A DNA stretch of 64,000 nt from Chryseobacterium sp. JV274. Its GTDB lineage: Bacteria > Bacteroidota > Bacteroidia > Flavobacteriales > Weeksellaceae. Shown here one piece after another: positions 1 through 8,831 of this stretch. The notes under the pieces were generated by a model. That model searched no databases and was not told where the DNA came from. It saw nothing but the letters and a program-made list of their open reading frames with translations. The translations under genes and the position numbers were made by a program. The stretch covers positions 2,811,001 through 2,875,000 of the forward strand of contig NZ_LR824569.1 of assembly GCF_903969135.1 (NCBI RefSeq), in the 5' to 3' direction. Numbering within the stretch: position 1 is the first letter of the stretch; each line of letters begins with the position of its first letter.

Positions 1-335
1 TTTGTATAATAAAGACTGTTTCCATTAGGACTTATAGACAGTGAACTGTAAGTTGCCGTTCCTGCTGTAACTCCCGCACTTCCTCCTAAATATGACCATG
101 AACTCCCGTTAAATTTCTGAACAGAACCTCTGGCTACGGAAACATCATAATATGACAGATAATAATTTCCTGAGTTGTCTATAACTAAATTGTTAAAACT
201 ACTTCCTCCTGCTGATACATCCTGAATGCCTCCAACATTTTCCCATTGCTGAGCATACAAGCAGCTTCCGGCGATAATCAGCAACGTTAATCCCGTTCTG
301 ATTTTCTGTATTGCAAAATGTAAATCTCTAAACAT
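1..335 (-). CDS. Secreted protein, N-terminal fragment (runs off the window)
   Basis: An open frame runs from an ATG at 335 off the left edge. The first 30 or so residues form a signal peptide (basic start, hydrophobic stretch LTLLIIAGS, then CLYAQQ as a plausible cleavage region). The rest of the visible part, about 80 residues, is rich in Gly, Ser, Asn and Tyr (motifs QKFNGSSW and SISPNGNSLYY). This resembles beta-propeller or adhesin-like exported proteins of Flavobacteriia, many of which carry a C-terminal type IX secretion signal, but that end lies outside the window. It is transcribed divergently from the AraC-type regulator next door. The exact function cannot be named. Confidence 0.75.
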   Translation of the reverse strand, partial: MFRDLHFAIQKIRTGLTLLIIAGSCLYAQQWENVGGIQDVSAGGSSFNNLVIDNSGNYYLSYYDVSVARGSVQKFNGSSWSYLGGSAGVTAGTATYSSLSISPNGNSLYYT

Positions 336-468
336 ATAAAATATTATTTTTAATTATTCTAAATTTAATTTAATTTTGCGCAAAAGTACCTCACATAATT
401 AACCCCGAGTTATCATTTCTGAACTTTTGGTTATCCTGCGAAGGACTTTTACCTTAAGTAGTTGTACC

Positions 469-1362
469 ATGGCTGTAAAAATGTGTTGCATGAGGAAATC
501 ATCTAAAAGTGGACTTTTGTTCAGATCCGAAGACATCAAAATCATCATGCAGGAAGATCTGTGCCCTGATCAATCCTTCAAATCTCACATGTTGGAAGGG
601 AAGGCAAGTTTTAATCTTCTTTTTCTGCTGAGTGAGGGAATCAATTTGGAAGCTCATGACTGCGGAACCCAATTTTCATTTAAGAAAAACCAATACATTC
701 TTCATTACTCGCCCAAAGAAAATGTCGCTGAACTATGGACGGAAAACCAGGAAGTTCTTAAATATCTCCAGATTCAGATCAATTATCAATATGTTTTCAA
801 CCTCATCAATCCGGATCTCAACCGCGAGAATGCAGAAATTCTGGAAAACATGACCCATAATAACTTCATCTTCCTTCACAAAGAAACACCACCGGATATG
901 ACGGTTGAAATGCATATGATTGTAAAGGAAATTCTAGGATATACCAAGAAAGGAATCATGCAGAAATTATTTATAGAAGCCAAGATTATTAAGCTTCTGA
1001 TTTTGATTTTTGAACAGTTCAATGAGAAAAATATTTTGGAATCCACACCAAAAACGCCTGAAATGATCAGGAAATTCATTGATGAAAATTACCACAGAAA
1101 TATAAAAGCGGAAGAGATCGGAAAGTATATCGGAATGAATCAGAATATGATCAGAAAGGAATTCAAGGCCTACTATCATACAACGATTGCTCATTATATA
1201 TCGGAACTCCGAATGCTGAAAGCGAGGAAACTGATTACTGACAAAGAGATTATGATCAAAGAGATCGCTATTGAATGCGGTTATGAATATCTCCAGAACT
1301 TTACACGGGCTTTTAAAAAGAAATTTGGAGTATCTCCGGAAAGCCTCAGGAATAATAAATAG
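469..1362 (+). CDS. AraC family transcriptional regulator
   Basis: The last 100 residues hold two helix-turn-helix motifs of the AraC/XylS type: KAEEIGKYIGMNQNMIRKEF, and the second around MIKEIAIECGYEYLQNFTRAFKKKFGVSPESLR, with the typical GVSPxxLR ending. The N-terminal 190 residues are an unassigned sensing or dimerisation domain. The frame is open from a TTG at 427, but the first ATG is at 469, and ATGs at 481 and 490 are also possible; no ribosome binding site decides between them. It faces away from the secreted protein gene on the left and ends at a strong hairpin. The target is unknown; autoregulation or control of the divergent secreted protein is only an inference from position. Confidence 0.85.
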   Translation: MAVKMCCMRKSSKSGLLFRSEDIKIIMQEDLCPDQSFKSHMLEGKASFNLLFLLSEGINLEAHDCGTQFSFKKNQYILHYSPKENVAELWTENQEVLKYLQIQINYQYVFNLINPDLNRENAEILENMTHNNFIFLHKETPPDMTVEMHMIVKEILGYTKKGIMQKLFIEAKIIKLLILIFEQFNEKNILESTPKTPEMIRKFIDENYHRNIKAEEIGKYIGMNQNMIRKEFKAYYHTTIAHYISELRMLKARKLITDKEIMIKEIAIECGYEYLQNFTRAFKKKFGVSPESLRNNK

Positions 1363-1392
1363 AAAAACCGCCTAACGAATTAAGCGGTTTTA
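1363..1392 (+). terminator. Intrinsic terminator after the AraC gene
   Basis: AAAACCGC (1364-1371) pairs with GCGGTTTT (1384-1391) immediately after the stop codon. The symmetric A and T flanks could let it act in both directions. Confidence 0.75.
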
Positions 1393-1455
1393 TATATGTT
1401 GTTTTGCTTTGATATTACTTTTTCAGAATTCAGGTGAAAAAGCAATGACAATCAA

Positions 1456-1740
1456 TTAATGATGATGTCCGTGATCGTGAAGGAAAGGTCCGTTTCCTTT
1501 AGGCTCGCTATAGATAACTTCTACACCTTCCTGCTCAGAAACAAGCTTTCTTCTGATGTCTTCAGGATCGAAAGGCTTTACTTTTCCGAAATACTCTTTC
1601 AAACCTTCAGTTAGCCACATTGGGATTACTAATCCGAAGAACATAAAAATACACCAGAATCCTACTAAGAACATAGTAATGAAGAATATAGTCCAAAGGA
1701 ACTGGTAAAACGGCCAAAATGCTGATAATATCGTTATCAT
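1456..1740 (-). CDS. Small membrane protein with His-rich tail
   Basis: This encodes about 94 residues from the ATG at 1740; the frame extends to a TTG at 1761. The N-terminal half is strongly hydrophobic, with two likely transmembrane helices (FWPFYQFLWTIFFITMFLVG and FWCIFMFFGLVIPMW). A charged segment with FDPEDIRRKL follows, and the protein ends in HDHGHHH. The tail could bind metal, but that is inference from composition only. It lies downstream of the class I fumarase in the same orientation with a gap of about 90 bp, so co-transcription is possible. I do not recognise the family. Confidence 0.65.
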   Translation of the reverse strand: MITILSAFWPFYQFLWTIFFITMFLVGFWCIFMFFGLVIPMWLTEGLKEYFGKVKPFDPEDIRRKLVSEQEGVEVIYSEPKGNGPFLHDHGHHH

Positions 1741-1833
1741 TCTCTTAAAGATTTTAGGCAAAAATAAAGCTTTTTTCTTTTTTACACAAAAGATCAGCGC
1801 TCTATTTTATTATTTATTTTAATTTTAAACTAA

Positions 1834-3441
1834 TTAGTGAGCAAGATTTGCGAAGAAATCGTTGCCTTTATCATCGGAAATAATGAATGCAGGGAAGTCT
1901 TTTACTTCAATTTTTCTTACTGCTTCCATTCCTAATTCCGGGAAGTCTACTACATCTACAGACACAATATTGTCTTTGGCAAGAATAGCAGCAGGCCCAC
2001 CGATAGATCCAAGGTAGAAACCTCCGTATTTATGACAGGCATTGGTAACATCTTTACTTCTGTTTCCTTTTGCCAGCATAATCATACTTCCGCCGTGGCT
2101 TTGAAACTCATCCACATAAACGTCCATTCTACCGGCTGTAGTAGGTCCGAAACTTCCTGAAGCCATTCCTTCCGGAGTTTTTGCAGGTCCTGCATAGTAG
2201 ATCGGATGGTTTTTGAAATATTCCGGCATTGGTTTTCCACTGTCGATAATTTCTTTAATTTTTGCGTGTGCAATATCTCTTGCTACAATCAATGTTCCGT
2301 TCAGTTTCAATCTTGTTTTGATCGGATATTTGGATAACTCTGCAAGAATTTCCGGCATTGGTTTATTTAGATTAATCTCAACTGCTTCTTCCAGATGTGG
2401 AGGTGTATCAGGTAAGAATCTTTTTGGGTCCTGCTCCAACTGCTCAAGGAAAATACCTTCTTTAGTAATTTTTCCTTTGATATTTCTGTCTGCAGAACAG
2501 GAAACACCCATTCCTACCGGACAAGATGCGGCATGTCTCGGAAGCCTGATTACTCTTACATCATGGGTAAGGTATTTTCCTCCAAACTGAGCTCCGATTG
2601 CACTTTCCTGGCAGATTTTCTGAACTTTTGCTTCCCATTCAAGGTCTCTGAATGCCTGTCCGGCCTCATTTCCTTCTGTTGGAAGATGGTCATAATATTT
2701 TGCTGATGCTTTTTTCACTGCAGCAAGGTTGGCTTCTGCTGAAGTTCCTCCAATTACCAACGCTAAGTGGTAAGGCGGGCAGGCAGCTGTTCCAAGATCA
2801 GAGATTCTTTCTTTAACGAATTCTTCAAGAGATTTTTCGTTCAATAAAGATTTCGTCTTTTGATATAAGAATGTTTTATTAGCAGAACCTCCTCCTTTTG
2901 TCAAGAATAAAAATTCGTAGTAATCTCCTTTTTTAGCGTAGATATCAATCTGTGCAGGAAGGTTAGATCCTGAGTTCTTTTCATCAAACATCGTCAAAGG
3001 AACTACCTGAGAATATCTTAAGTTTCTTTTCTGATAGGTATTGAAAATTCCTTTGCTCAAATATTCCCCGTCATCTACTCCTGTATATACATTTTCTCCT
3101 TTTTTCCCCATTACGATAGCCGTTCCCGTATCCTGGCATGAAGGAAGAGCTCCTTCCACAGCTACTGCAGCATTTTGCAAAAGGTTGTAAGCAACGAATC
3201 TGTCATTATCAGTAGCTTCAGGATCATCAATGATTCTTCTAAGGCTTTCCAGGTGTGAAGAACGAAGCATGAAAGAAACATCTGCCATAGCTTCTTCAGC
3301 CAACAATTCCAGTCCTTTCGGATCTACAGTTAAAATTTCTCTGTCACCCAGTTTTTCAACCTTTACATAATCTGATGTAAGCTTCTTGTACACCGTATCA
3401 TCTTTCTGAATTGGATACGGATCCTGATATCTAAAGTCCAT
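1834..3441 (-). CDS. Class I fumarate hydratase (4Fe-4S)
   Basis: It interconverts fumarate and malate in the TCA cycle using an oxygen-sensitive 4Fe-4S cluster. The 535-residue length fits the single-chain FumA/FumB type. The cluster cysteines expected for this family are visible: C102 in the SCQDTGTA motif, C221 in [10 protein letters not shown] and C315 in MGVSCSAD. The KGGGSANKT motif lies near residue 185. The C-terminal third carries the beta-domain signatures [11 protein letters not shown] and [12 protein letters not shown], and LGSIGGPAA. The start is the ATG at 3441. It is divergent from fumC across a 227-bp intergenic region. The enzyme could also act on related hydroxyacids, but fumarase is the best call. 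Confidence 0.95.
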   Translation of the reverse strand: MDFRYQDPYPIQKDDTVYKKLTSDYVKVEKLGDREILTVDPKGLELLAEEAMADVSFMLRSSHLESLRRIIDDPEATDNDRFVAYNLLQNAAVAVEGALPSCQDTGTAIVMGKKGENVYTGVDDGEYLSKGIFNTYQKRNLRYSQVVPLTMFDEKNSGSNLPAQIDIYAKKGDYYEFLFLTKGGGSANKTFLYQKTKSLLNEKSLEEFVKERISDLGTAACPPYHLALVIGGTSAEANLAAVKKASAKYYDHLPTEGNEAGQAFRDLEWEAKVQKICQESAIGAQFGGKYLTHDVRVIRLPRHAASCPVGMGVSCSADRNIKGKITKEGIFLEQLEQDPKRFLPDTPPHLEEAVEINLNKPMPEILAELSKYPIKTRLKLNGTLIVARDIAHAKIKEIIDSGKPMPEYFKNHPIYYAGPAKTPEGMASGSFGPTTAGRMDVYVDEFQSHGGSMIMLAKGNRSKDVTNACHKYGGFYLGSIGGPAAILAKDNIVSVDVVDFPELGMEAVRKIEVKDFPAFIISDDKGNDFFANLAH

Positions 3442-3668
3442 TCAATTTTTGTTTGTGCAAAAATACGTCTCATTAAAAAAAATATGAGTAAAATCAGTCA
3501 TTTAAATTGATATTTATAATGATTATAAATTGCGGGTTTGTGAGTTTATAATTAACTTTATAAAAGCTTAATAAGCAAAGCCAAAACATTATTTCTTTCA
3601 TTAAAAATCAATAATGTTAAAGATTTTTATAGCTTTTAAATAAACAGATCATACAAATTTCAACCACT

Positions 3669-5063
3669 ATGAATTACAGAATTGAAAAAGACACCATGGG
3701 AGAAGTGCAGGTACCTGCGGATAAATTTTGGGGTGCACAGACGGAACGTTCCAGAAATAATTTCAAAATAGGACCTGAAGGTTCAATGCCGCATGAAATC
3801 ATTGAAGCTTTCGCTTATCTGAAAAAGGCAGCAGCTTATACCAACACTGATCTGGGAGTGCTTCCTGCTGAAAAAAGAGATATGATCGCCAAGGTATGTG
3901 ATGAAATTCTTGAAGGAAAACTTAATGACCAGTTTCCGTTGGTGATCTGGCAGACGGGTTCCGGAACGCAATCGAACATGAATGTCAATGAAGTAGTTTC
4001 AAACAGAGCCCATGTTAATAATGGAGGAATATTGGGTGAAAAATCTGAAATTCACCCAAATGATGATGTGAATAAATCCCAGTCTTCCAATGATACCTAT
4101 CCTACTGCCATGCACATCGCTGCCTATACAAAAGTAGTGGAGGTAACCATTCCGGCAGTAGAGAAATTAAAAAATACGCTGGCTGAAAAATCTAAAGCCT
4201 TTAAAGACGTGGTAAAGATCGGGAGAACCCATCTGATGGATGCTACTCCGCTTACTCTGGGACAGGAATTTTCCGGGTATGTGGCTCAATTGGAATTCGG
4301 ATTGAGAGCTTTAAGAAATACATTACCTCACCTTTCTGAGCTTGCATTAGGTGGAACAGCTGTAGGAACAGGATTGAATACTCCTAATGGTTATGATGTA
4401 AAGGTTGCAGAATATATTTCTCAATTTACAAAACACCCTTTCATTACTGCTGAAAATAAATTTGAAGCCCTTGCTGCTCATGATGCAATTGTTGAATCTC
4501 ACGGAGCTTTAAAACAATTGGCCGTTTCTTTATATAAAATTGCTCAGGATGTAAGATTACTGGCATCAGGGCCACGTTCCGGAATCGGGGAAATTCATAT
4601 TCCTGAAAATGAACCCGGATCGTCTATCATGCCAGGGAAAGTAAACCCTACTCAGAATGAGGCTTTAACAATGGTTTGCGCTCAGGTTTTAGGAAATGAT
4701 ACAACCATTTCGTTTGCAGGAACTCAGGGAAATTATGAGCTGAATGTTTTCAAACCGGTAATGGCTTATAATTTTCTCCAGTCTGCCCAATTGATCGCTG
4801 ATGCATGTATTTCTTTCAATGACCATTGTGCTGTAGGAATTGAACCCAACCATGAGAGAATTAAAGAACTTGTAGACAAATCTTTAATGCTTGTTACAGC
4901 TTTAAATACTCATATCGGATATGAAAATGCAGCAAAAATTGCTAAAACAGCCCATAAAAATGGTACAACCTTAAAAGAAGAAGCCGTCAATCTTGGTTTG
5001 TTAACTGCTGAGCAGTTTGATGAGTGGGTAAAACCTGAAGATATGGTAGGAAGTTTAAAATAA
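3669..5063 (+). CDS. fumC: Class II fumarate hydratase FumC
   Basis: This is the iron-independent, oxygen-stable fumarase of the aspartase/fumarase superfamily. At 464 residues it is full length. Signature stretches are [10 protein letters not shown] (residues 96-105), [12 protein letters not shown] (136-147), [13 protein letters not shown] (184-196, catalytic H188) and the mobile signature loop [15 protein letters not shown] with catalytic S318; both residue numbers match E. coli FumC. The [10 protein letters not shown] and IGRTH motifs favour fumarase over aspartate ammonia-lyase. It is transcribed away from the class I fumarase, so the cell has both an oxygen-sensitive and an oxygen-stable enzyme under adjoining promoters. 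Confidence 0.97.
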   Translation: MNYRIEKDTMGEVQVPADKFWGAQTERSRNNFKIGPEGSMPHEIIEAFAYLKKAAAYTNTDLGVLPAEKRDMIAKVCDEILEGKLNDQFPLVIWQTGSGTQSNMNVNEVVSNRAHVNNGGILGEKSEIHPNDDVNKSQSSNDTYPTAMHIAAYTKVVEVTIPAVEKLKNTLAEKSKAFKDVVKIGRTHLMDATPLTLGQEFSGYVAQLEFGLRALRNTLPHLSELALGGTAVGTGLNTPNGYDVKVAEYISQFTKHPFITAENKFEALAAHDAIVESHGALKQLAVSLYKIAQDVRLLASGPRSGIGEIHIPENEPGSSIMPGKVNPTQNEALTMVCAQVLGNDTTISFAGTQGNYELNVFKPVMAYNFLQSAQLIADACISFNDHCAVGIEPNHERIKELVDKSLMLVTALNTHIGYENAAKIAKTAHKNGTTLKEEAVNLGLLTAEQFDEWVKPEDMVGSLK

Positions 5064-5085
5064 TGATTCTATAACTGATACAATG

Positions 5086-5117
5086 CAAAAACTCCGGGAG
5101 CTTTTCCCGGAGTTTTT
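5086..5117. terminator. Bidirectional terminator between fumC and the convergent gene
   Basis: The arms AAAAACTCCGGG and CCCGGAGTTTTT form a strong GC-rich hairpin with A/T tracts on both sides. It lies between fumC (plus) and the outer-membrane protein gene (minus), so it probably ends both transcripts. Confidence 0.85.
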
Positions 5118-5138
5118 CGTTTTGCTGTCAAAATGTAT

Positions 5139-6179
5139 TTAATCCAATCCAATGGCTAAGCCGAATATCAGCGCTTTATCATTTTTGAAATAACTGTCTT
5201 TAAAGAAATTGCTGAAATCTTTTTTCACAAAAAGACTGAAACTGTTATATGAGAATGTAATCTGTGCCCCATATACAAAAGGATTCACCTGATAGTTTCC
5301 CCGGTCTCTTGTCTCTCCGTCATTTCCTTTTACAATATTGTTGGTAGACATTTTCACCCCGCCATATACATTGGCTCCTATTTTAAATCCGGTGTAATAA
5401 CTTCGGTATTGGATGTCCATTCCTGCATTTTTAAGCTTGGAAAAATTATACTGTACACCAAGAGGAACCATAATATACCCGGTTCTCAGCTTACTTTTCT
5501 CAAGGTTTCCGCTGTACTGAGCCAAAGCCACTCCCTGATCTGCACTTCTTGTAAAAAGCATATTGTTATCTGCTCTTACGGTTCTCCATGAGAATCCTAA
5601 TCCTGAGGTAATTGCCCACGGGCTTGTTCTGCTAAGCTGATAATTCAGTTTCAGACCAAATTCCAGGTTATTGGCATATCCTATATTTTTGTCCAGTTCA
5701 TTATCCGGAGAACTGTTTGTCAATGTCATAATTCCGTAAGAGAAATACCCTGTAAAACTTCTGCTGGGACGGAATTTTTTCAACAGCTTTTCTTTAAGCT
5801 CTTCTTTGGAAGTAACATCAGTATTTAAAAGTGAATATCTTACCTGTTTCTGAATAACGTCATCCAGATCAAATCCAAGTTCCTCTATTCTTTTATCCAT
5901 TTTCTCAGAATAACGGTCTGCAATCTGGGCTTTTTCTCTGTCAAAATCTGTTTTATCAAGGTTTCTTGCCTGCAAGACAACTAATTCTTCTTCCATCAGT
6001 TTCTTTTCTTCCTGAATAATGGTATTGATCTTTGTGGCATATTCTTCCACTTTCTCTTTTACAATAGGGCTTACCTCAGTATCTTTTTTAGAAGACAGGT
6101 TAATATTCAAAGCTTTTTGTGCATGGAATGATGCTGAAATAGAGCATAGCAATCCCATTACGATTAATTTCTTGATCAT
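5139..6179 (-). CDS. Outer-membrane beta-barrel protein with coiled-coil N-terminus
   Basis: A signal peptide (MIKKLIVMGLLCSISASFHA) is followed by about 110 charged residues likely to form a coiled coil (EEYATKINTIIQEEKKLMEE). About 200 residues then alternate in the pattern of an outer-membrane barrel (YFSYGIMTLTN, FGLKLNYQLS, GYIMVPLGVQYNF) and end in a hydrophobic strand, ALIFGLAIGLD. It is the third gene after an ECF sigma factor and a putative anti-sigma factor, with 30 bp to the gene upstream, so it is probably a target or partner of that regulatory pair. The ligand or role is not recognisable from the sequence. Confidence 0.8.
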   Translation of the reverse strand: MIKKLIVMGLLCSISASFHAQKALNINLSSKKDTEVSPIVKEKVEEYATKINTIIQEEKKLMEEELVVLQARNLDKTDFDREKAQIADRYSEKMDKRIEELGFDLDDVIQKQVRYSLLNTDVTSKEELKEKLLKKFRPSRSFTGYFSYGIMTLTNSSPDNELDKNIGYANNLEFGLKLNYQLSRTSPWAITSGLGFSWRTVRADNNMLFTRSADQGVALAQYSGNLEKSKLRTGYIMVPLGVQYNFSKLKNAGMDIQYRSYYTGFKIGANVYGGVKMSTNNIVKGNDGETRDRGNYQVNPFVYGAQITFSYNSFSLFVKKDFSNFFKDSYFKNDKALIFGLAIGLD

Positions 6180-6209
6180 ATTATTAATTTTTAATTTTTT
6201 ACGGACAAA

Positions 6210-6818
6210 TTATCTGGCATTCAGGTCAATAGTTGTGGCCACATTACTTCCATCCTTTGTCTTTTCGATAACATCTTTATGCTCTACCGAAAAAAGGAGG
6301 GTAGAAGGGTCTACATATTTTTTCTTTTTAACCGGAGTTTTCAAAGAATCAGCTTTTGCTATAAGCTTAGGATTAGAAATCTGAGGAATATCCAGTTTTT
6401 TCACTGCGGTTTCTCTGGGAATAAGTTTATTTTGACCTATTGTTACTGCAGAAATCACTTCTTCTTTATCCTGGGGGAGGATTATTTTTACTTCCTTTTT
6501 ATCATTATTCTGAACAGCCAGAGGTGTATTATATTGAGCCGGTTTTTTTATGATTTCATCTGCCTTATTTTCTTCTGCCTTCTTTACTATTTCAGGTTGA
6601 ATTTCTGAAGGTTGATTAAGAAAAAACAGAACGGTTCCTAAACTCAATGTCAAGACCAGACAGGCAGCCACTAAAACCCAGTTCATCTGTGATTTGGGAC
6701 GGCTATTGCTGCTGTTTTGAAACTCAATTTCAGACCACAAATCACGGGAAGGAGTAATCTCTCTTTCTTCAATCTGTTTTTTGATCTGACATTCAATATT
6801 ATCTTTAGACGTTTTCAT
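6210..6818 (-). CDS. Single-pass membrane protein, putative anti-sigma factor
   Basis: It has 202 residues. The N-terminal 44 are cytoplasmic-looking and charged (IECQIKKQIEEREITPSRDLWSEIE). One transmembrane helix follows (WVLVAACLVLTLSLGTVLFF), then a long Lys/Glu/Pro-rich periplasmic part. The start overlaps the end of the ECF sigma factor gene by 14 bp, an arrangement usual for sigma/anti-sigma pairs because translation is coupled. No zinc-binding HxxxCxxC motif of the ZAS class is present, so the anti-sigma assignment rests on topology and context rather than on a named domain. Confidence 0.7.
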   Translation of the reverse strand: MKTSKDNIECQIKKQIEEREITPSRDLWSEIEFQNSSNSRPKSQMNWVLVAACLVLTLSLGTVLFFLNQPSEIQPEIVKKAEENKADEIIKKPAQYNTPLAVQNNDKKEVKIILPQDKEEVISAVTIGQNKLIPRETAVKKLDIPQISNPKLIAKADSLKTPVKKKKYVDPSTLLFSVEHKDVIEKTKDGSNVATTIDLNAR

Positions 6819-7365
6819 TTTTCACTTTTTTTTGTTGTTGAAAGTAGATCTTTCTTAATTTTTCTTTAGCTCGGAACAGCTGTGTTTTGCTGACAGCCAT
6901 TGAAATCTGCAAAGTATCAGCAATTTCCTGATGGGAATATCCTTCCAGGACATAAAGATTGAAAACCATTCTGTAGGCATCGGGAAGCTGATCCAAAAGA
7001 TCCTGCGCATTAAAATCACAATCAATCCCCGGTTCATGGATGTCTTCATGAAAAGATTGGTTGATCTCATCGAGATAGAATACCGTTTTATGGCTTTTGA
7101 TAAAATTCAGGCATTCATTCACGACAATTCTTCTTGCCCAGCTGTCCAGGTTCGACTCTCCTCTGAAGCTTTCTATGTGCTTAAAAATTTTACAGAATGC
7201 TTTAATGAGACAATCTTCCGCCTGATACAAATCGCTTACATAGCTTTTGCTTACGCTCAGGAATCTCTTTACATTCTGTTCATAGAAAATCTTCTGTGCA
7301 GCCGGATCCTGTTTTTTCAGGAGGCTCAACAAATCATTCTTTTTATTTCCGAACAAAAGTTTCAT
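6805..7365 (-). CDS. ECF RNA polymerase sigma factor (sigma-70 family)
   Basis: It has 186 residues with the two ECF domains. Region 2 spans about 20-90 (SDLYQAEDCLIKAFCKIFKHIESFRGESNLDSW, the last part matching the region 2.3/2.4 signature). Region 4 spans about 115-170 and has the helix-turn-helix YSHQEIADTLQISMAVSKTQLFRAKEKLR. It directs core polymerase to a small set of promoters, typically envelope or stress genes in Bacteroidota. It heads a three-gene operon with the membrane anti-sigma candidate (14-bp overlap) and an outer-membrane protein. The start is the ATG at 7365. Confidence 0.92.
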   Translation of the reverse strand: MKLLFGNKKNDLLSLLKKQDPAAQKIFYEQNVKRFLSVSKSYVSDLYQAEDCLIKAFCKIFKHIESFRGESNLDSWARRIVVNECLNFIKSHKTVFYLDEINQSFHEDIHEPGIDCDFNAQDLLDQLPDAYRMVFNLYVLEGYSHQEIADTLQISMAVSKTQLFRAKEKLRKIYFQQQKKVKNENV

Positions 7366-7611
7366 GCTTATGCTGTTTCTATACTAAAGACAATCAAAAC
7401 AAAAAAAGGTTACAACTTGAAAAAAAATATTTTACTATTTATTGCAATAAGTTGATTTTTTTTGTTCAGAGTTACAAATTTTACCTTCTTTTTTGTTTCA
7501 AAAAGGCGAGAAAGATTTTAATTAAAAAACTGAGGTACAATTTTTTACTTAATCTATTCAGTGTTTCATTTTTTCCTATATTGGAGATATAATTAATTTA
7601 AAACTAAAACC

Positions 7612-7818
7612 ATGAAAAATTTAAAGAAATTAAAAAGAGAGAACCTGAAAACAATTAATGGGGGAAATACGCCACTTTGTAATATGTATCTGATACAATA
7701 CAACGGATTTTATGCATGTTGCAGCGTACCTACAACCAATCCCTGTGAACTGAAAAAAAGAGAATGTCTGGTGGAAAACGGAATGTGTGATTCGTACAAC
7801 CCCGGAAATCCAGTATAG
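7612..7818 (+). CDS. Double-glycine leader peptide, Cys-rich (bacteriocin-like)
   Basis: This encodes 68 residues. The first 18 (MKNLKKLKRENLKTINGG) form a charged amphipathic leader ending in GG, the classical cleavage site for C39-type peptidase/ABC exporters. The 50-residue core has six cysteines (23, 36, 37, 45, 52, 59) and ends in NPGNPV. Two peptides with nearly the same leader lie at 48.1-48.6 kb. Such short proteins are abundant in Chryseobacterium and are usually labelled bacteriocin-like, but their activity is unproven. It has its own terminator downstream, and no C39 peptidase or modification enzyme is encoded nearby. Confidence 0.8.
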   Translation: MKNLKKLKRENLKTINGGNTPLCNMYLIQYNGFYACCSVPTTNPCELKKRECLVENGMCDSYNPGNPV

Positions 7819-7837
7819 TATTGTAAAACAATTGTTA

Positions 7838-7869
7838 AAGGCAGCCTTAATTTCGAAGCTGCCTTTTTT
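7838..7869. terminator. Terminator between the GG peptide and the DyP gene
   Basis: AAAGGCAGC (7838-7846) pairs with GCTGCCTTT (7858-7866) and is followed by a T run. It serves the plus-strand peptide gene and, because the left flank is also A/T-rich, possibly the converging peroxidase gene. Confidence 0.85.
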
Positions 7870-7874
7870 GTATT

Positions 7875-8813
7875 TTATCCTGAAAATTCATCAAGCATAT
7901 TCCTGGTAGGAACAAAGAAAAGCGTTCCTGTAACCGCTGTACTGAAATCTAAAATTCTGTCATAATTTCCCGGAGGATCACCTATGAACATATTGGTCAG
8001 CATTTTTCTGGTTGTTGCGAATGTGCTTGAATAGGCAATAAAATAGGTTCCGAACTCATTAGTAGAAGGATTTCCAAAAGGCATATTATCTCTGACTATT
8101 TTCAATTCTTCCCCATCTTCTCCTTCGATATTGGCTAAAGCAATATGTGAATTGGAAGGTTTTACATCATCCGACATTTCAATATCGTTTTCTTTTGATC
8201 TCCCGATGACTTTCTCCTGATCTTCTGTTGACAGCCCTTTCCAGGCATCCATATTGTGCAGGTATTTCTGAACAAAAAGGTAACTTCCGCCTTTGTACTG
8301 AAGGTCTTCATCTCCGATTTTTGCAAAATAATCACGGTCATCACCATGTGGATTCTCTGTTCCGTCTACAAAACCAAGAATGGAACGTGCATCCCAATAT
8401 TTAAATCCATGAATCTCCAGAATACTTTCTGCCACTGAACTCAATAGTTTGGATATTTCAACAGCCATATCGAAAATCAGGCTTTTATTATCCGCTCTCA
8501 AGTGAAAATGAAGGTCTCCAGAAGTGGAAACAGCTGTGTGCTTCACTCCTTTTATTTCTTCAAAATTGATTAATTCTTTTGGCAAAGGTGTAGGAAGATC
8601 CAGTTTTCTCCATGCTTCAGCCCCAATTCCCATTACACAGCTTGCCCTGCTGTCTGGAAAACGGTTAAAAACGGAATTATTAAGATTTAATACCAAAGCG
8701 CATAGTTCCTGAAAAATATTTTTCAGCTGTGGGCTGTCATTAAGTTTCCAGACCATGAAAATAGTATTGCTGTTCGGATAATCTGTTACATTCTGTGATT
8801 CTATCGTATTCAT
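7875..8813 (-). CDS. Dyp-type heme peroxidase
   Basis: This 312-residue protein has the family hallmark GFVDGTENP near residue 150 (the distal catalytic Asp of the GxxDG motif). A conserved His in SNSHIAL near residue 222 is the likely proximal heme ligand. The C-terminal FIAYSSTFATTRKMLTNMF is typical of the ferredoxin-like DyP fold. The length fits the compact YfeX-like class. No signal peptide is visible, so it is probably cytoplasmic; no encapsulin gene is adjacent. DyP enzymes use peroxide to oxidise dyes and porphyrinogens, and the natural substrate here is unknown. Confidence 0.93.
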   Translation of the reverse strand: MNTIESQNVTDYPNSNTIFMVWKLNDSPQLKNIFQELCALVLNLNNSVFNRFPDSRASCVMGIGAEAWRKLDLPTPLPKELINFEEIKGVKHTAVSTSGDLHFHLRADNKSLIFDMAVEISKLLSSVAESILEIHGFKYWDARSILGFVDGTENPHGDDRDYFAKIGDEDLQYKGGSYLFVQKYLHNMDAWKGLSTEDQEKVIGRSKENDIEMSDDVKPSNSHIALANIEGEDGEELKIVRDNMPFGNPSTNEFGTYFIAYSSTFATTRKMLTNMFIGDPPGNYDRILDFSTAVTGTLFFVPTRNMLDEFSG

Positions 8814-8831
8814 ACCTCTATTTTTGTGGTA

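Noticed and set aside
632..853. Open frame inside the AraC regulator gene
   Set aside because: It is a shadow in another frame of a clear helix-turn-helix gene and has no recognisable domain.
6931..7592. Plus-strand frames opposite the ECF sigma factor
   Set aside because: They are antisense to conserved sigma region 2 and 4 sequence, with atypical composition rich in Ile, Phe and Cys.
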